DNA of 64,000 nt from Anniella stebbinsi (GCA_029215795.1 JARDYH010000002.1:9727001-9791000); one strand, 5' to 3'; counted from the stretch's first letter, positions 51,115 through 63,794 are shown. Program-made: numbers and translations. The notes: generated by a model not told the origin, from the letters alone.

Positions 51115-51720
51115 GCCTGTAATCTTGTGAAAATGGCCCCTTTATGACCGCCATTCCTGCAAGATTAAATTTACAGTAGGGTGACCAAATAAAATCCAGG
51201 TCAGGGCTCATGTAACTTTAACAGCTGTAGAGCAAAGAGAATTTCAGCCAGTGTCATTTGTATACAATTAGTTCCTGGTGAAATTCCCTCTTCATCACAA
51301 CTGTTAAAGTTGCAGGGGCCCTGCCTTCTTTTGTATATGGTCACTCTAGTATAGTGCATGCACGTTTAACTGTTGTGATGAAGAGGGAATTTCACCAGGA
51401 ACTAATTTCATACAAATGACACTGGCTGAAATTCCCTTTTCTCTACAACTGTCAAAGTTACATGAGACCTGACCTGGATTTTATCTGGTCACCCTAATTT
51501 ACAGGGGAGGGGGGAAATGAGTTGCCATATTTACATAAAATGGGGACTCACAGAGAGACTGTGCAGCTGCCGGACCCGCTCATTGGGTATGCAGCCGCTC
51601 GGCGCCCGATCTGGGGGAGCACGGTAACCTAACAAGTGGGTCCAAAGCATTTGAATGGAGGCAGCAGCAAATCGAGTGTGCGGCCAATCCAGATGGAGGT
51701 GAGTCCATCCATCCCTAGTT
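51115..51720. repeat. Unclassified repeat split by a MITE, hAT-like right end
   Basis: 51120-51176 ('gaaaatggcccctttatgac') and 51505-51718 flank the MITE. The right part ends 'tgagtccatccatccctag', resembling hAT ends, and words like 'aaaatggcccctttat' recur at 5098-5145. No left terminus was identified. Confidence 0.4.
51177..51496. mobile_element. Family A hAT-like MITE
   Basis: Exactly 320 bp with a perfect 8-bp duplication ATTTACAG at 51169-51176 and 51497-51504. Ends are TAGGGTGACCAAATAAAATC and ATCTGGTCACCCTA. It inserted into an older repeat. Confidence 0.95.
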
Positions 51721-52872
51721 CCATAAGCATATCAGTTATAGACTAATGATTTGTGAATTCCTATGTTTCTCTAGTGATCTTGATTAATTATTATGTCTCT
51801 TCTTCTTTTTGTCACCTCAATTTTACTGATTTTATGTTGAAATAAATAAGGACCCACAGCCACTACTGGATTTCTCCGTCAAGGCAGTACAACCTGTGTG
51901 GCTACTCCCCAAGTAAAGTAACTCAGACTGAGGAGCTGACTCAAAATGACAGTGTTTTATAGGGCCTGCTGGGTTCCAGTTGGCTTGTGGGAACAGCTGG
52001 CAGCATCCAGACTGTGAGATTGGCTGATGGAACCCAGGCCAATACTGCAGCCTTAAAGGCATCCCCAACGCACAGTGTTTATTATGCCTGTTTTGGTGAG
52101 GGATCAGAGCATGGGCAGTGCTGGATGTATGGCACCAGCGAATGGCAGGAAGTCCTGGCTGAGGAGGCGTCCTACCTTATGCATTAGAGATCACACCCCA
52201 CCATGCCTAAACGGCATCCAAGGATTACAGCTTCAGGAATCTCTACCATCTTGAAGATCCAGTTATGGTACTTCTGAAGTCATTATTTGGAGTTTTAATA
52301 TGAAATTAACTTCAGTGCAAAGTGGAGAGGATTTCACACACACACACACACACACCTGCCCCACCACCACTCCCCAGCCACTGCTGGATGTCTTTTGAGC
52401 CTTCTTCTTCTTCCAAAGCATAAAACTTTAAACTGTTCATTTTTATAGCTCAAAATGACCTTCAAAATTCACTGACTTCTGCCTGACTCTAATATTTTGG
52501 CTCGTTAATTTCACTGGTGATATTCTGATTTGTAATTTTATTAAGTTTTGAAGTGAAACCATTCATTATGATATGCTTCTCAAGATGATGGTCCAGATCC
52601 TCCCGTAACATTAAAAAAGGCCAATGGAGTTACAATGCAGGTAAGGAGATGCCCCAATGTCCTTTTTTATTTTTCATATATCAGAGGCACAAGGGAATAA
52701 CCCCTATGAATATTTCGAGGGACATTCATGAGTACCTTACGATACCTTCCATATTCGATCAAGTAGGTTTGGAAATCACCGAAGGAACTTCGTTACCTAC
52801 TGCTCTTGTGTTCTTTCTGAGGGTGTATTTGGACGTATATTATCTTTTGCATGTTTCAAGGTATTGTGGGAC
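51721..52872. other. No recognised feature; CA repeat
   Basis: A CA repeat lies at about 52336-52354. Otherwise there is no coding signal or named repeat. Confidence 0.4.
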
Positions 52873-53228
52873 TAGAGATGCATGAGAATTTAGTTTTTAC
52901 TTGCCCTGTTTAAACCCTGAACACAATCACGAATGTGAGTATGTGTCTGCCAAAAATGTTCACAACATGCTGGATATGTGGTCAAGTTCAATCTGTGCAA
53001 TTTTCCCGGTTTGATTTTGTGTAGATTTTCTAATCTGTGCACATTTCTCCTGTAGGCTGAATCAGCCCTACTTTTGTCTATTGAGGAAAGTTGCGCAAAT
53101 TAGGAAATTTGCACAAATTTGGGGAAGGTTGCGCACATTTTCATGTTTGATCACTGCTTGATTTTTGCAATTTTCCCATTTGCGCAGAACAAGAAGTGAT
53201 CACAAACGTGAACAGGGATCGGGCACAA
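52873..53228. repeat. AT-rich dispersed repeat E
   Basis: The best copy of the family also at 36410-36780. It starts TAGAGATGCATGAGAATTTA and carries 'gtgtctgccaaaaatgttca', 'ttttcccggtttgattttgt' and 'tttgatcactgcttgatttt'. Possibly hAT-like from its first bases; no duplication is seen. Confidence 0.55.
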
Positions 53229-53249
53229 GATGAGTGGTGAGACAAAGTT

Positions 53250-53482
53250 TTGGACATTTTGCTTGCAATTTTGTTTTTGAACTTACATTCTGCGATGGAG
53301 CGGAAGAGCGCTCTTTCCGGGGTCTTCAAAAAATAAATAAAAATGGCAGGCGCAATGGCTTGGGAGGAAGCCAGGTCATTGCACTTTACATGTGCTCTGC
53401 AGTGACGATCCTGGAAGCGGCTGGTTCCGTGATTGCCGCTCCTCCCTCCCTCTACACCCGTCTGGTGTAGAAAGAGCCTTAG
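53250..53482. mobile_element. Harbinger-like MITE, right end only
   Basis: 'ctccctccctctacacccg' to 'ggtgtagaaagagcc', followed by TTA. Interior 'aaaaatggcaggcgcaatgg' and 'cgatcctggaagcggctgg' match phrases at 13800-13880 and 16060-16130. The left end was not found. Confidence 0.5.
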
Positions 53483-55255
53483 AAAATGATGACCCTTAAA
53501 TGGCATTTGAGGGCCCTTAGAATATTGGAGATTAGCCCTCCCTGGGGCTATAGAAAGAGCTACAGCCTCAGAGGGGGAGACCTGAGCAGGAGCTTCTGAG
53601 CTTCTCTCCTGAGCTCTGACCTTAAGAAGAGCAGGGAGAAGGAGGGAGTGTGTCAGTGGGCAGGGATTGGAGAGGAAAGGCCAAAGGTCCACCTGATTCA
53701 CTGGACTCTCAGCTCCTGTCCCTACCCCAGCAAGGTAAGAGAGTTTGATGGCCTCAGAGGACTGTCTAATGTTAATTACAGTTTGGGAGAAAATGGGGAG
53801 GTAGAAAGGATTCTATTGTTCCTCCTGCCCTCCCTGGCTCTTGCCAGCTGGGCTTAGAATAGATGGAGGGCTCTGACGCACAATGATGGAGAGTGTAACG
53901 GTCAATGATCTTATAGTATTGAGCCCTTAGCAGATATTGTGACATCAGATCATACATTACAAGCGACCCAACCTCTTAATATGAGTCCTGAAGCCCAGCC
54001 TACCTGCTTCACTCTATCCGTAGCCAGGAGCCACTTCCTTGAGGTCAGATCCACACATCCAGCGAAACCATGTGGTAGGAGTCTTGTCTAGACTGTACCA
54101 CTTCAGGTTGTGGATTGGGAGGTGCATTTTAGAATGCTTGCTCAGTAAAAACCACAACACCTCCTAGGCTAAAACCACTTCATGGATGGGGATTTGCCTA
54201 TCAGTGCTCATTAGCCATGACAGTTAAATACTATCTCCATGTATGGTTGTTGTTTCTGAAGCTCCTTTCTGATTTCATGATGGTGTGAATTTTATTATTT
54301 ATTTATTGGATTTGTATTAAATGTATTCAATAAAGAGTAATAAATGGTAATTTAATGGTATGAAATTTAATGTGCTTTTTGCAGTACATTTCACAAATAA
54401 ATAAGGTTCATGAATAAGGATCTGACTTGAGGTGTAGGTGGTAAGACTAAAGATAGGCAACCTGATGCTCTCCAGATGTTTTGGCCTACAACTCCCATAA
54501 TCCCAAATCATTGATCATCCTGGGCAGGGCAGGTGGGAGTTCCACTCCAAAAATCTGGTGGGCACCAGATTGTCTCTCCCTAGATTGAACCCACAGGATG
54601 ATAAAGAACATGAACTGGGGAAACCCCCTCAACTCTAGGCTTCTACACAATCTTTTCCCCCCGTGGGAAATATTTGTACTTCTGACATCTTTCCCTTTAT
54701 TTCAGTCTTACATCGAGTGAGTGGAAATGCTCTCTTGCTAGCTTGTTTGATTGAAATGTTGTCTATAAAACACCATTTTGAGCTGTTTTGCACTTCGTTG
54801 ACTTGTCGATAATCATTGGCTTGTCCTTCTAAAACGAGTATAAATCATTTTCCAAAGTAGACTATGGTATCGGAGGCATAAAGGGCACTCACATTTTAAG
54901 ATGACAATGTCTGCCCAGTTGATCATGGATAATTTTTTGCTACTTGGGTGCATCTCACTAGGTAATCAATACTTGACAGTGCAGGCCAACAGGCAATGAT
55001 GTGATCTATTGATTCGGCATGTTGGCAACATTTACAACATTTGTCATTTTCTGTCCTTTTGGTGATGAATTGGCTGCTATCATTTGTGACAATTCACGCA
55101 GCACACCTGCTTCATAATATGCAGCACATGGCCACTGTGCTGAATACTATGAAGAGGATGGGCTAAGAAAGGGTGGCCCTGCTTTATGATGGTCAGGTAG
55201 CCACTTAGACATTGCTAAAAAGAGGGCTCAAATAAGATGTTGATTTGCATACATC
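53483..55255. other. No gene; palindromic repeat at 54455-54580
   Basis: 54455-54580 ('tctccagatgttttggccta', 'aaaatctggtgggcaccaga') is a diverged copy of the foldback at 3476-3592. The remainder is not recognised. Confidence 0.45.

Positions 55256-55287
<32 letters not shown>
55256..55287. repeat. AT microsatellite
   Basis: About 30 bp of AT dinucleotide repeat. Confidence 0.95.
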
Positions 55288-55289
<2 letters not shown>

Positions 55290-55539
55290 AAGTTAGAAAC
55301 AGCTACTATAACCTAAATAGAAACACAATGCAGCTCACCATAGTGGGGAACTCTGTGACCAGATGCTCTGGGTATCTCCTGCTCAGTCTGCTGTCCAGAT
55401 ATTATTGATGGGCAACTCCAAGGCCCATCTCACCCTCCTTATGGTTCCTTGACTTTAAACCAGACTTGGGCTAGACATATAGAGGACGTCCAATGAACAG
55501 TTGTCAGCCGTGAAAGTGTAACAAACATTTCCCAAATCT

Positions 55540-55745
55540 GTGAGAATTTCCAAAATTGCGCAATTTCCTCCATAGACAAAAGCATTTAAAATGTGCGCAT
55601 TTTAAGAAAATGCATTTTGGGAAAGTTTTGCATTTTGGGATATTTACAAATCTTGAGGAAATTGTGCACTTTTAAGAAGGTTGTGCATTTTTAGAAAGTT
55701 GTGCATTTTTCAAGTACACAAGTTCAATGATTTGTGAACTTTTTC
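55540..55745. repeat. AT-rich repeat E remnant
   Basis: Repeated GCATTTT and TTGCGCAATTT words resemble the family at 52873. Confidence 0.4.
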
Positions 55746-58239
55746 AGATGTGCCCAGCAAGAGCAGCTTGCTTCTCTGCAAAACAATTCATGGCTAAAGC
55801 AACAAACCATGATGAACATAAAGCATGACTTAGTGTTATTGCGCTCACAGCCATTATTTTGCCGACCCAAGTAAGCTGCTCAACAGAGAGATTTATTAAG
55901 CCACTATTGGCTGCCATACACGGCGGGTGGATTACATATGGACCTCCATCACACTGAATTCCTCTCCTGATTTGCCTCCGCATTTTTTTTTACCTCTGAT
56001 GCAGAAGTGCATCAAGCTTATGATCCCTTTCACCTGAAGAGCTGCTCTTTCGCTCCTTCGCTCCTTAGCTTTTACACTCCACTCCGCCCTGCCCCTGCTC
56101 TTTCTCCCTCCAGTCAGGTCCTGTCAGATGAGTACTTCAACCAGACCACCTTACTCCTGGGCAAAAATGGAACAACCCTTTAGTGTGGCTCTTTGGGGGC
56201 ATCAAGGGTGTACAATCCTGTCTCTGCAGAGATTCAGGCATTGTCTGATTTTTAAAAAAGGCTTTTAAGCCTGGGATGCAAGGTTTGGGTTTTATATTGA
56301 GGCTTGGAGCTGGCTGCAGGGAGAGATCGCTTTTCCCTGCCAGGACCTGATGCAATCCATTCAAGCCCCCAGTTCCTTTAAAACTACACGGAGGTTTAGG
56401 GTGCATTCAATGCTCTTAAGGAAAATAATCCAGACTTTTAGCATTCTAGGAAAGGCTGGGGAAGAGGTGGGGTGTCAGCAGGACAGGCACAGCATCATGT
56501 GGGTATGGTGCTGCACTAAATCGCTGGTGTGATGGAGCCATAGATTTTTCTGATGCCATTTTGGGACAAAAAAAAATACGTACCATGGTTTTAAAAGTTA
56601 CCTTTTCTTTGGGTCTCTCACCACTCTTCATTTCCTCAAAAATCCTCAAGGCCTAAATGTTGTTAATGCTTTCCGATGAAGTGTATTCTGCCAGCCCTAA
56701 TCTCACTTTGTGACTTGAACAACTTCTTCTACAGGGCTGCTATTGTATGAGTGACGTGTCCTGCTTATTTTATCCTTCTTGCTTTCCAAAAATGTGTATC
56801 GTACAACTCGCCCAGAGATTCTCTTACCAAATAGGACGTTGTCAGCTAACACCATCATTATGAAAGCTATGCTTCCATTGGTATGCCTCTCTGGGAGACA
56901 GACACCGTCTCTGAAGTCCTGAAATTGTATATGTTCTTCACTTTTTGATTAAGTGAAGAATATATATATATATATATATATATGATTGAAATGCCGGTTG
57001 TAAAAGATTTGGAGGTTGTTGGCAGCCTGCCAGGGTGATGGGATGTAGCAACACTGTTGGAGTCAAAATAACTGATGACCAGCAAGGAAAGGGCTGTGAT
57101 CTTAATGAGACAGAATACAATATTATGGGGAGGAAAAGGGTCCTATGAAAGTCATATTCAGTTGGGAATGCTCCAAGCTGCAAAAGTACATGCAATCACA
57201 ATTCATTTAAGAGCAGTCACTGTGAGAACGCTGGCAATTTATTTATTTTTAAAGGATTTATAATACTAAAACTCTCAGGCCATGGAAGAGCATCTTTAAA
57301 ATGAAAGCAATGCCAGTTACCAGTTTTATTGGTATTTTGTACCAAATTTGGCATGTAAAATGTGAAGATTGGTTGCTATTATTCTAAATGTCTTCCTTCC
57401 TTCCTTCCTTCCTTCCTTTCTTTTTGTGAAACTGTTACATTTTAGTTTCTTGGCTGGACCTTTATTTCAAATTTGTTTTTGGCCAGAAGTGTTGTTGTGG
57501 CAGCCAGTAATTAAAATGGGCCCTCAATGATTAATAAACAAAAGCTCCAGTTTATTAATTTCCAGATGAAACTAGCACTGAGCCAAAAGTGCCTCTTGAA
57601 CTTTGCTGCTCCAGTTTCTGGCCACCAAACGTAAGAGGCATTTTTGATATTTTCTGGAGATGGGCAGCAGAAATCTTTAAACTTCATGGAGTGGGGGAAA
57701 ACGGACCCATAAATGGCCCACAGCAGAGATTTCTCTCCCTGTCTTTTCTTCCTCGCGCCCCCACCCCCCATTTTAAACACATTTCACCAGTGCAAAAAAG
57801 ATGATCCTCCATGGGATTTCCAGAGCCATGCCAACTACAATGCTTCTGTGGAAAGATGTAGCATCTTTTCAGGGGCATTGTTGTATGGGGGGGAGAGGGC
57901 TGTCCCAATTGATCCACCGAAGGCAGCTATGTTCCCCCCCCCCCCAACAATGGTCCTGAAAGGACAATATACCACAGAGAGCCCTAAGACTGCCAACTCT
58001 AGGAATGGATCCGTCGATTCCTGGTCCATGTCAATTTCACATGTTTTCAATTCTAAGTCTATTATGTTCTGTTTTTGCATCCATCTGTGATTTATATATT
58101 TCTTTTGTTTAAAAGCAACACGTGTGAACATTCGCATCAAAATTGAATTATGGGTGTATAATGAGAATTTTGTTTGCCATCGCAAAACCATTGAGCGTGC
58201 CCCGTTAGCAACTTCAAACGTGAGTAGGAGCAAGAGACC
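55746..58239. other. No gene; TA and CTTC microsatellites
   Basis: A TA repeat lies at about 56958-56983, a CTTC repeat at about 57392-57419 and a C-run at about 57935-57946. I see no protein family, RNA gene or transposon in the rest. Confidence 0.4.
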
Positions 58240-58504
58240 ATGTTCCCCCAAATTGTTTGCAAATTCTCAAATATTAGGGATTTTGTTTTTTAAAGGCAGT
58301 TTGAAATTATGCAATTAAAAATGCGCAATTTTATACTTTAGTCAAAGTTGCACAACTTTGAAAAGTGCTCCAATTTTTATTTTTTTGTGTGTGCAAATTT
58401 CACAAACACTTGCATAATTGAAGGCATCTTGCCTTCGATTATGCAAGTGCAAATTGATGCATGGAGAATCTGGGTGACTGTGAACATCAGTTGTTTTCCC
58501 ATTA
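58240..58504. repeat. AT-rich repeat E remnant
   Basis: 'ttgtttgcaaattctcaaat', 'gtgtgcaaatttcacaaac' and an inverted pair 'cttgcataattgaaggca' / 'tgccttcgattatgcaag' (58409-58446). Confidence 0.45.
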
Positions 58505-58760
58505 ATACATTTTATTTATTTCTTTATTACATTTATATTCCACCTTTTTTCCTCTTGCAAGAAACCCAGGATGACTTACGTGATCCTTCACTTCTCCATT
58601 TTATCCCCACAACACAACCTTGTGAGGGAGGTTTGGCTAAGAGTCAGTGACTGGCCCAACAACACCAGTAAGCTTCATGGCCGAGTGGGGACTAGAACCC
58701 AGATCTCCCAAGTCATAGTCCAATACTCTAGCCACTACACCACACTGGCGCTCCTGAATG
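58505..58760 (-). mobile_element. tRNA-derived SINE (MIR/CORE-like), minus strand
   Basis: On the minus strand the B box GGTTCTAGTCC is at 58699-58689, with the A-box-like GTAGTGGCTAGAG upstream. A CORE/MIR-like body (GGGCCAGTCACTGACTCT, CCTCACAAGGTTGTGTTGTG) and a tail ending in TAAT/AAAT repeats at about 58505-58530 follow. It is a relative of 25131-25345. Confidence 0.85.
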
Positions 58761-60999
58761 CATTTCCCCATCAAAAGCACATTGTATATGCATTTCCCCT
58801 GAAACACACATTTCCCCCTAAATACAACATTTTGTATGCACTTTTGAGCTGAGAACTGCCTTACAAAAGTTGAAGAAGTGTGCAGTCCAAAAGATATCTG
58901 CATCTCAATTCACATATTGGCATAGGAAGTGCAAATTAAGTTGGTTTGCTTAAATATGTAGACCAGACACAATTCTTCAGCTCTCCAAGGGCTTGTCTTG
59001 AGGAGGGGTTTGCCCTGGGGTGGATCTGCAGTGGCGGCAGCTCATTTATATGACGCAGCCGCCATCACGAAGCCATCCAGGGGCAAACCCCTGAAGCTCC
59101 CAGTTAAAAAAGTTGGGGACTTACTGCAAAAATTTTATCTTGGAGCGAGGGGATGATGGCTTCTGCCATCTGTCACCTTGCTTCGGAGCTGCAGTGGAGG
59201 CATCTTCCAGCCAATGGCAACCCCTGATTGGGCACCATCTGCCGGGGAGGGGGTGGTCCAGCTAGTGGAATGGCCTCTGGGCCACCTCTGGGCCTCCAGG
59301 GACCTTGAGGAGCTTTCTCTGCAATAATAAAAAAATTCAAACAAAATACAAATGGGCGACAGGCACACTGGGAAAGTGGGGAGGTGGTGGTTCATCTCCA
59401 TGCCTCTCTAGTCTATTTGCACAATTAGAGGACTAAAAAAAAAAACTCAAAAAAAAAACAAAGGGACGAGGAGCTGACTTCTTGCTCCATGACTCATTTG
59501 TTTTCGGATGCTGGGAGGGGGAGGAGGAGGAGGAGGAGGAGGAGGAAGAGAAAAACAATGGGGGTGCGGGAATGGGGACACTTAGGGGCGGCAGCAGCAC
59601 CATCAGCCTTCAAAGCCTGCATTTGCGCTCCTTTCTGTGGGTATTACCCTGAAGGAGCACAATTGCGGGATTTCGGATAACAAGGCGCCAATGCAACGTC
59701 GTATAGATGCAGCCCTAGCTGCTGCCACAGTTTGCTGCTGCAAGGAAATGAGCTTTGAAATGGAAAGGAGAAGGAAGTGAAGGACAGCAAGAGAAGCCTC
59801 TGTTGCTTCCCATTATAAATGCAAGTTTCTTACCACCCTCGAAAGTGTAAAGACTTTACCAGCCCACCAAAGACTGAGGACTTCTTCCAGCTCCTGTTTT
59901 TCATCCCCTACAATCCCCTACGTATGTGCCAGAAAAGTTCTGTTCAGAGCTTTCAGCACAGTGCTAGATTAAATCACTTAAATCTTGCAGACCTAATCCT
60001 AAATCCAGATCCACTAGGTCTGAAAAACAAGCAGAAGGCAGGAAGTTGAACAGATGGTTAGGGAGATAAGAAGCTAGCAGCAGGGGGTTTATTTATATTG
60101 TGGTGTCGAAATAGCTGTAGGTTGAAAGAACTTTCATTTCTGCAAAATTTGTTGCAAAGAGCTCAGCAGAAGGAATGCAGGGCAAAGGTGCGTCCGATTG
60201 GTTAGAGTTGCAAGAGCTTTGTGCTCACTTTAACATATAAAAAATTAGGCAAAAAGGATGTTTTGGTAGAGAAAGTCTGAAATAAAGAGGAAGGTTGGAA
60301 GGAAAAAAATATCAGAGAGCTGTTGGGAGAAGCTGAATGCTTAGGAAAGCTGAGAACTCGGACAATACGATATTCCTGGAAAAACTTGGAAAATAGCGAC
60401 GCAGTCTAGTTAGGTTTAACTGGCTGCTTTTGTTCTAGTTGTTTTCGTACCCTTTTGTTCTTATGATTTTTTTCTTGTGTGTATACATATTGTAACCATT
60501 CAAACGTTAAATACTCCCCTCCCTCTAATGATGACAATTTTTAAGCAGAGTTCTAAAATTTTGTTGTTTAAACTCCGTGGTCACTTTTCTTGTTGGGTTA
60601 TGCAATCCGTGCCTAAAAGCCAAATCCCACACTAGAGCAGCCAGGGAAAATAAAAAATTCCACGTGGTATTAGTGGAGAGGAAGAAAAAACAGAAGGATT
60701 TGTTCATTCATTTGGGCCTGGTCTCCCTTCCACACATGGATTAGCTGGTTCTGTGACAAGTCTTCTCCTTCTCACCCTACAAGGCTTGAAATGCCTCACC
60801 TAATGCTTAATTACTGCTAGTGAGAGTTTTCCACTAAGACACGCTGGTTTTTTTTTTAGTATTGTGGTCCAACCCCTTTTGCCTTCAACCTAACCCACCA
60901 CTGGAATGCTGAAAGAGGTTTAGCACTTCTGTCCTGTGGGGTGAGTATCCCATAATCATAGGAGCATAGGAGATCGGCCCACTGATCCATCAAGCTCAA
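58761..60999. other. No gene; GGA microsatellite
   Basis: GGA repeats lie at about 59514-59546 and A-runs at about 59435-59460. No coding frame with family resemblance and no named repeat. Confidence 0.4.
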
Positions 61000-62010
61000 A
61001 CTGAAGCTGAATCCTGCTAAGACAGAGACATTATGAGTTGGCGGTTCCCAGGTCTGGGAATTGGGGTGTTTACCTGTTCTGGATGGGATTGCACTCCCTC
61101 TGAAGGAGCAGGTCCATCATTTGGGCATGCTTCTGGATCCATTTTTGTGAAGGAGGCCCAGGTGGCCTCAGTTGCCTGGAGTACCAATTACCACCTTCAG
61201 TTGGTACACCAACTATGCCTGTTCCTGGATTAGGGATACCCTAGCCATGGTGATCCCTGCACTGCTAACCTCATGACTAGACTACTGCAATAAGCTCATT
61301 GTGGGGCTGCCCTCGTGTACTTTTCAGAAGCTGCAGCTAGTACAAAATACAGTGGCTAGGGTGGTCACTGGGACACCTAGCTATACTCACATAACACTGG
61401 TGTTAAAACAACTTCACTGGCTGCCTATTATCTACTGAGCCACATACAAGGTTATATTATGGTCATATAAAGCCCTAAACAACTTGGGACCAGGATACCT
61501 AGCAGATCACCTTCCCTTATACATACCCAGGTGACCTTTCCATTCAGCAGAGGAGGTCTTGCTGGTCATTCCAAAACAGACAGAACGTCAGCATGAAGTA
61601 CCCAGGTGGAGGGCCTTCTCTGTAGCGGCACCCACCATTTGGAAAAACCTCCCTCATGTAGTCCAGGAGGCAGAAAATGTGGCATCTTTTAAATGTTTTC
61701 TGAAGACACACTTAGGCCGTTTCTAAACCAGGCTGTTTCCCTGGGATGGCCCCCGGCTGGTTCCTGTACACTGATGGTGTGTATTAGGTACTTCCAATTT
61801 CACCCTCCCTCGCTCCCTCCCTGTGCACCGATGATGTGTATTAGGTACTTCCAGGATCGCCCTCCCTCCCTCCCTCTACACCCCTATGGTGTAGAAAAGG
61901 CCTTATTATTCACCCAGGCTTTCCCTGGGCTGTAAGTAAACTACTGATGTCACTCCATTTTACTGCTCCTTTATTGTAGTTGTTTTTATGCTGTGTTTTA
62001 ATGTTGGTGA
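61000..62010 (+). mobile_element. L2-type LINE fragment, decayed, split by a MITE
   Basis: It follows the 18236-20690 subfamily in sense. 'ctggatgggattgcactccc' and 'tgaaggagcaggtccatcat' encode the post-palm region. Then come TSRLDYCNKL-like and LQLVQNTVARVVTGTP-like passages, and 'ccattcagcagaggaggtc', all with frame breaks. It is interrupted by the MITE at 61715-61902 and resumes with 'attcacccaggctttccct'. Non-functional. Confidence 0.8.
61715..61902. mobile_element. Harbinger-like MITE with TTA duplication
   Basis: 188 bp with ends GGCCGTTTCTAAACCAGG and ATGGTGTAGAAAAGGCC, flanked by TTA at 61712-61714 and 61903-61905. A GGCC-type inverted terminus with a TWA target duplication fits PIF/Harbinger. 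The L2 host sequence is continuous across it. Inside, 'gatg(g)tgtgtattaggtactt' is duplicated in tandem (61774-61795 and 61830-61851). Confidence 0.75.
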
Positions 62011-62479
62011 GGGTGCTGAGGATTCTCTGTCATCAGCCCTCCCTCCCCCCCCACCCCCGTCCAAGAAATACAACCTCCAGGGTTCCTTGTTTTAAATCTG
62101 CGGTGTTACTGTACCCACAGAGAGGAAATGACTCTTAATCCAGTTTCGCTCCTTGGGGCATACGAGTCCTAAATGTTTTTGGGGCATACTACCTTGGGAG
62201 GTTTCCCTGTGCATGACCCATTCAATTCAAAAGCACTGGGTTGGTGAACTGCCTGATGGATGGTGCCCCTTCTCCCACCAAAGAGCTTGAGCCTGGCTGT
62301 CTCGGCGTTCTGATGCTATGAATATGCTGGGGAATTTTCTGATGCACACATACACACACACACACACAATGATGGAGGGGGGGGGACACCAAACACTGTA
62401 TATAGAATAACTTCCAGCTGTGGAACAGCTTCATTAAGTACATATTGCCTCGTTCCTGTGGCAGAAGCCACTTCCTTCC
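62011..62479. other. No gene; CA repeat
   Basis: C-runs lie at 62040-62060 and a CA repeat at about 62346-62368. Nothing else is recognised. Confidence 0.45.
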
Positions 62480-62830
62480 ACTGCAGTTTTAAAAATGGGT
62501 GTTTTGGTTTAAACTGAATCTCTCGGAGCAAGGGAATGTTGGAGAATGTGTTTCTGTTTATTTTCAGCTGCTTCGGTCTCAGAGCTGAATATCTGTACAA
62601 CGGGGGGAGAGAGAAGCTATAATTTTGACCAGGGTGTGCGAGAGAAAATGTGAGACCGACAGCCTGGATTTGTACTGCGTTTATGGAAGTAAAACCTAAA
62701 GAGGCCAAAAGAATTCATTACAAATATTCCCACTGACAAGCCTGTTAACCCTTATGATCTTCAATAGAGCGCACGACGCCTGTTTATGTCTACTGATAGA
62801 TGAATCCACAAAACAAATCAAAATGCATGA
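62480..62830. other. Candidate conserved noncoding segment
   Basis: No repeat is recognised. 'aagaattcattacaaatatt', 'gcctgttaacccttatgatc' and a sharp lack of low-complexity sequence suggest conserved noncoding DNA. Inference only. Confidence 0.3.
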
Positions 62831-62867
62831 CCTGTTATCCATACTGGGATGCATTTCAAGTAAATAA

Positions 62868-62935
62868 CATAAAAAGAGTCACGCTGAATCAGACCAAAGG
62901 CCCGTCTAATCTAGCATTCCCAGAGCGCGTCATCA
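62868..62935 (-). mobile_element. CR1-type LINE tail scrap, minus strand
   Basis: 'aaaaagagtcacgctgaatc' and 'agaccaaaggcccgtctaat' resemble the antisense CR1 3' end (compare 12768). About 70 bp. Confidence 0.5.
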
Positions 62936-63169
62936 GACAAGCATTTTCTCCTGCTTTCATTACTGCCCACTTACGGTTTTTGTGGGTGCTTTCGATGATG
63001 CCGGCCTCCACCCATGCGTCTCCCACTCCTTCTGGGCTTTTTTCCATCACAAACTAAGTCCATGGTAAGTCCGATTTATTTTTAGAAGCAGAACTTGCCG
63101 CGATCTCCTGCTGTGTGCAGGAAAAGCAGAGCGATAAAAACGGCCACTGAATGGACCATGCGGTCATTC

Positions 63170-63350
63170 CAGATGAATTTCAAGTGTTTTTATTGGTATT
63201 TTAATGATGTATTGGTTTTCTGTGCTTTTAATCAGTTTTGTGTATTTTGTGTTTGATGTTGTTCCCCCGCCTCGATCCGGAGGGAGAGGCGGGTAATAAA
63301 TAAATATTATTATTATTATTGTTATTATTATTATTATTATTATTATCACA
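63170..63350 (+). mobile_element. L2-type LINE 3' UTR and ATT tail
   Basis: 'gcttttaatcagttttgtg' and 'ccgcctcgatccggaggga' lead to a TTA microsatellite tail (63305-63348). It is the same subfamily as 6084-6736. Only the 3' UTR and about 20 bp of coding end remain. Confidence 0.85.
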
Positions 63351-63794
63351 TTTGAACTGGTGTCTCCATCAGGCTGCCTCTGGGTGCCAATGTGCTCAAG
63401 GATACCAGGCTTCCTGCCCCTCCTGATTATTTATTTTAATTCTCCAGGTGTTTTTGTATTTATTTATTTATTTACTTTTAACCGGGAGGTTGGCTTACTG
63501 CACAGTGAATTACTGTCCTCCGTTGTCATCTTCATTTGGGTACAAAAGTGTGGATCTGTGTTTCAAACCCCACCTCTGCCTTGCACTTAGGTTCTTGGGC
63601 AAGTGACTTTTCTTTCAGTCCAATGGTGGCACCTTTGGGAGATATGGGAGTCCATTTTCCTGCCCCCTGGGCCCCCTCCCATGAACCATCCCCCCCCCAC
63701 CAACATCAAGGATAAAATAAAATAAAAATGACATCTGGAGCAGGTACAAAGCACTACAAGGATCAAAATTCCTTGCAAACAAGCTAATTTTGAC
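63351..63794. other. No gene; possible MIR-like scrap
   Basis: 63552-63612 ('ggatctgtgtttcaaacccc', 'cttgggcaagtgacttttct') is weakly MIR-like. ATTT repeats lie at about 63457-63475 and a C-run at 63690-63698. Confidence 0.35.

Noticed and set aside
53141..53701. 186-codon minus-strand frame
   Set aside because: It crosses the edge of an AT-rich repeat and a Harbinger-like piece. A single exon from repeat-derived sequence is not a gene.
57835..58251. 138-codon minus-strand frame
   Set aside because: No recognisable domain. It spans a C-run and low-complexity sequence and has no splice or codon support.
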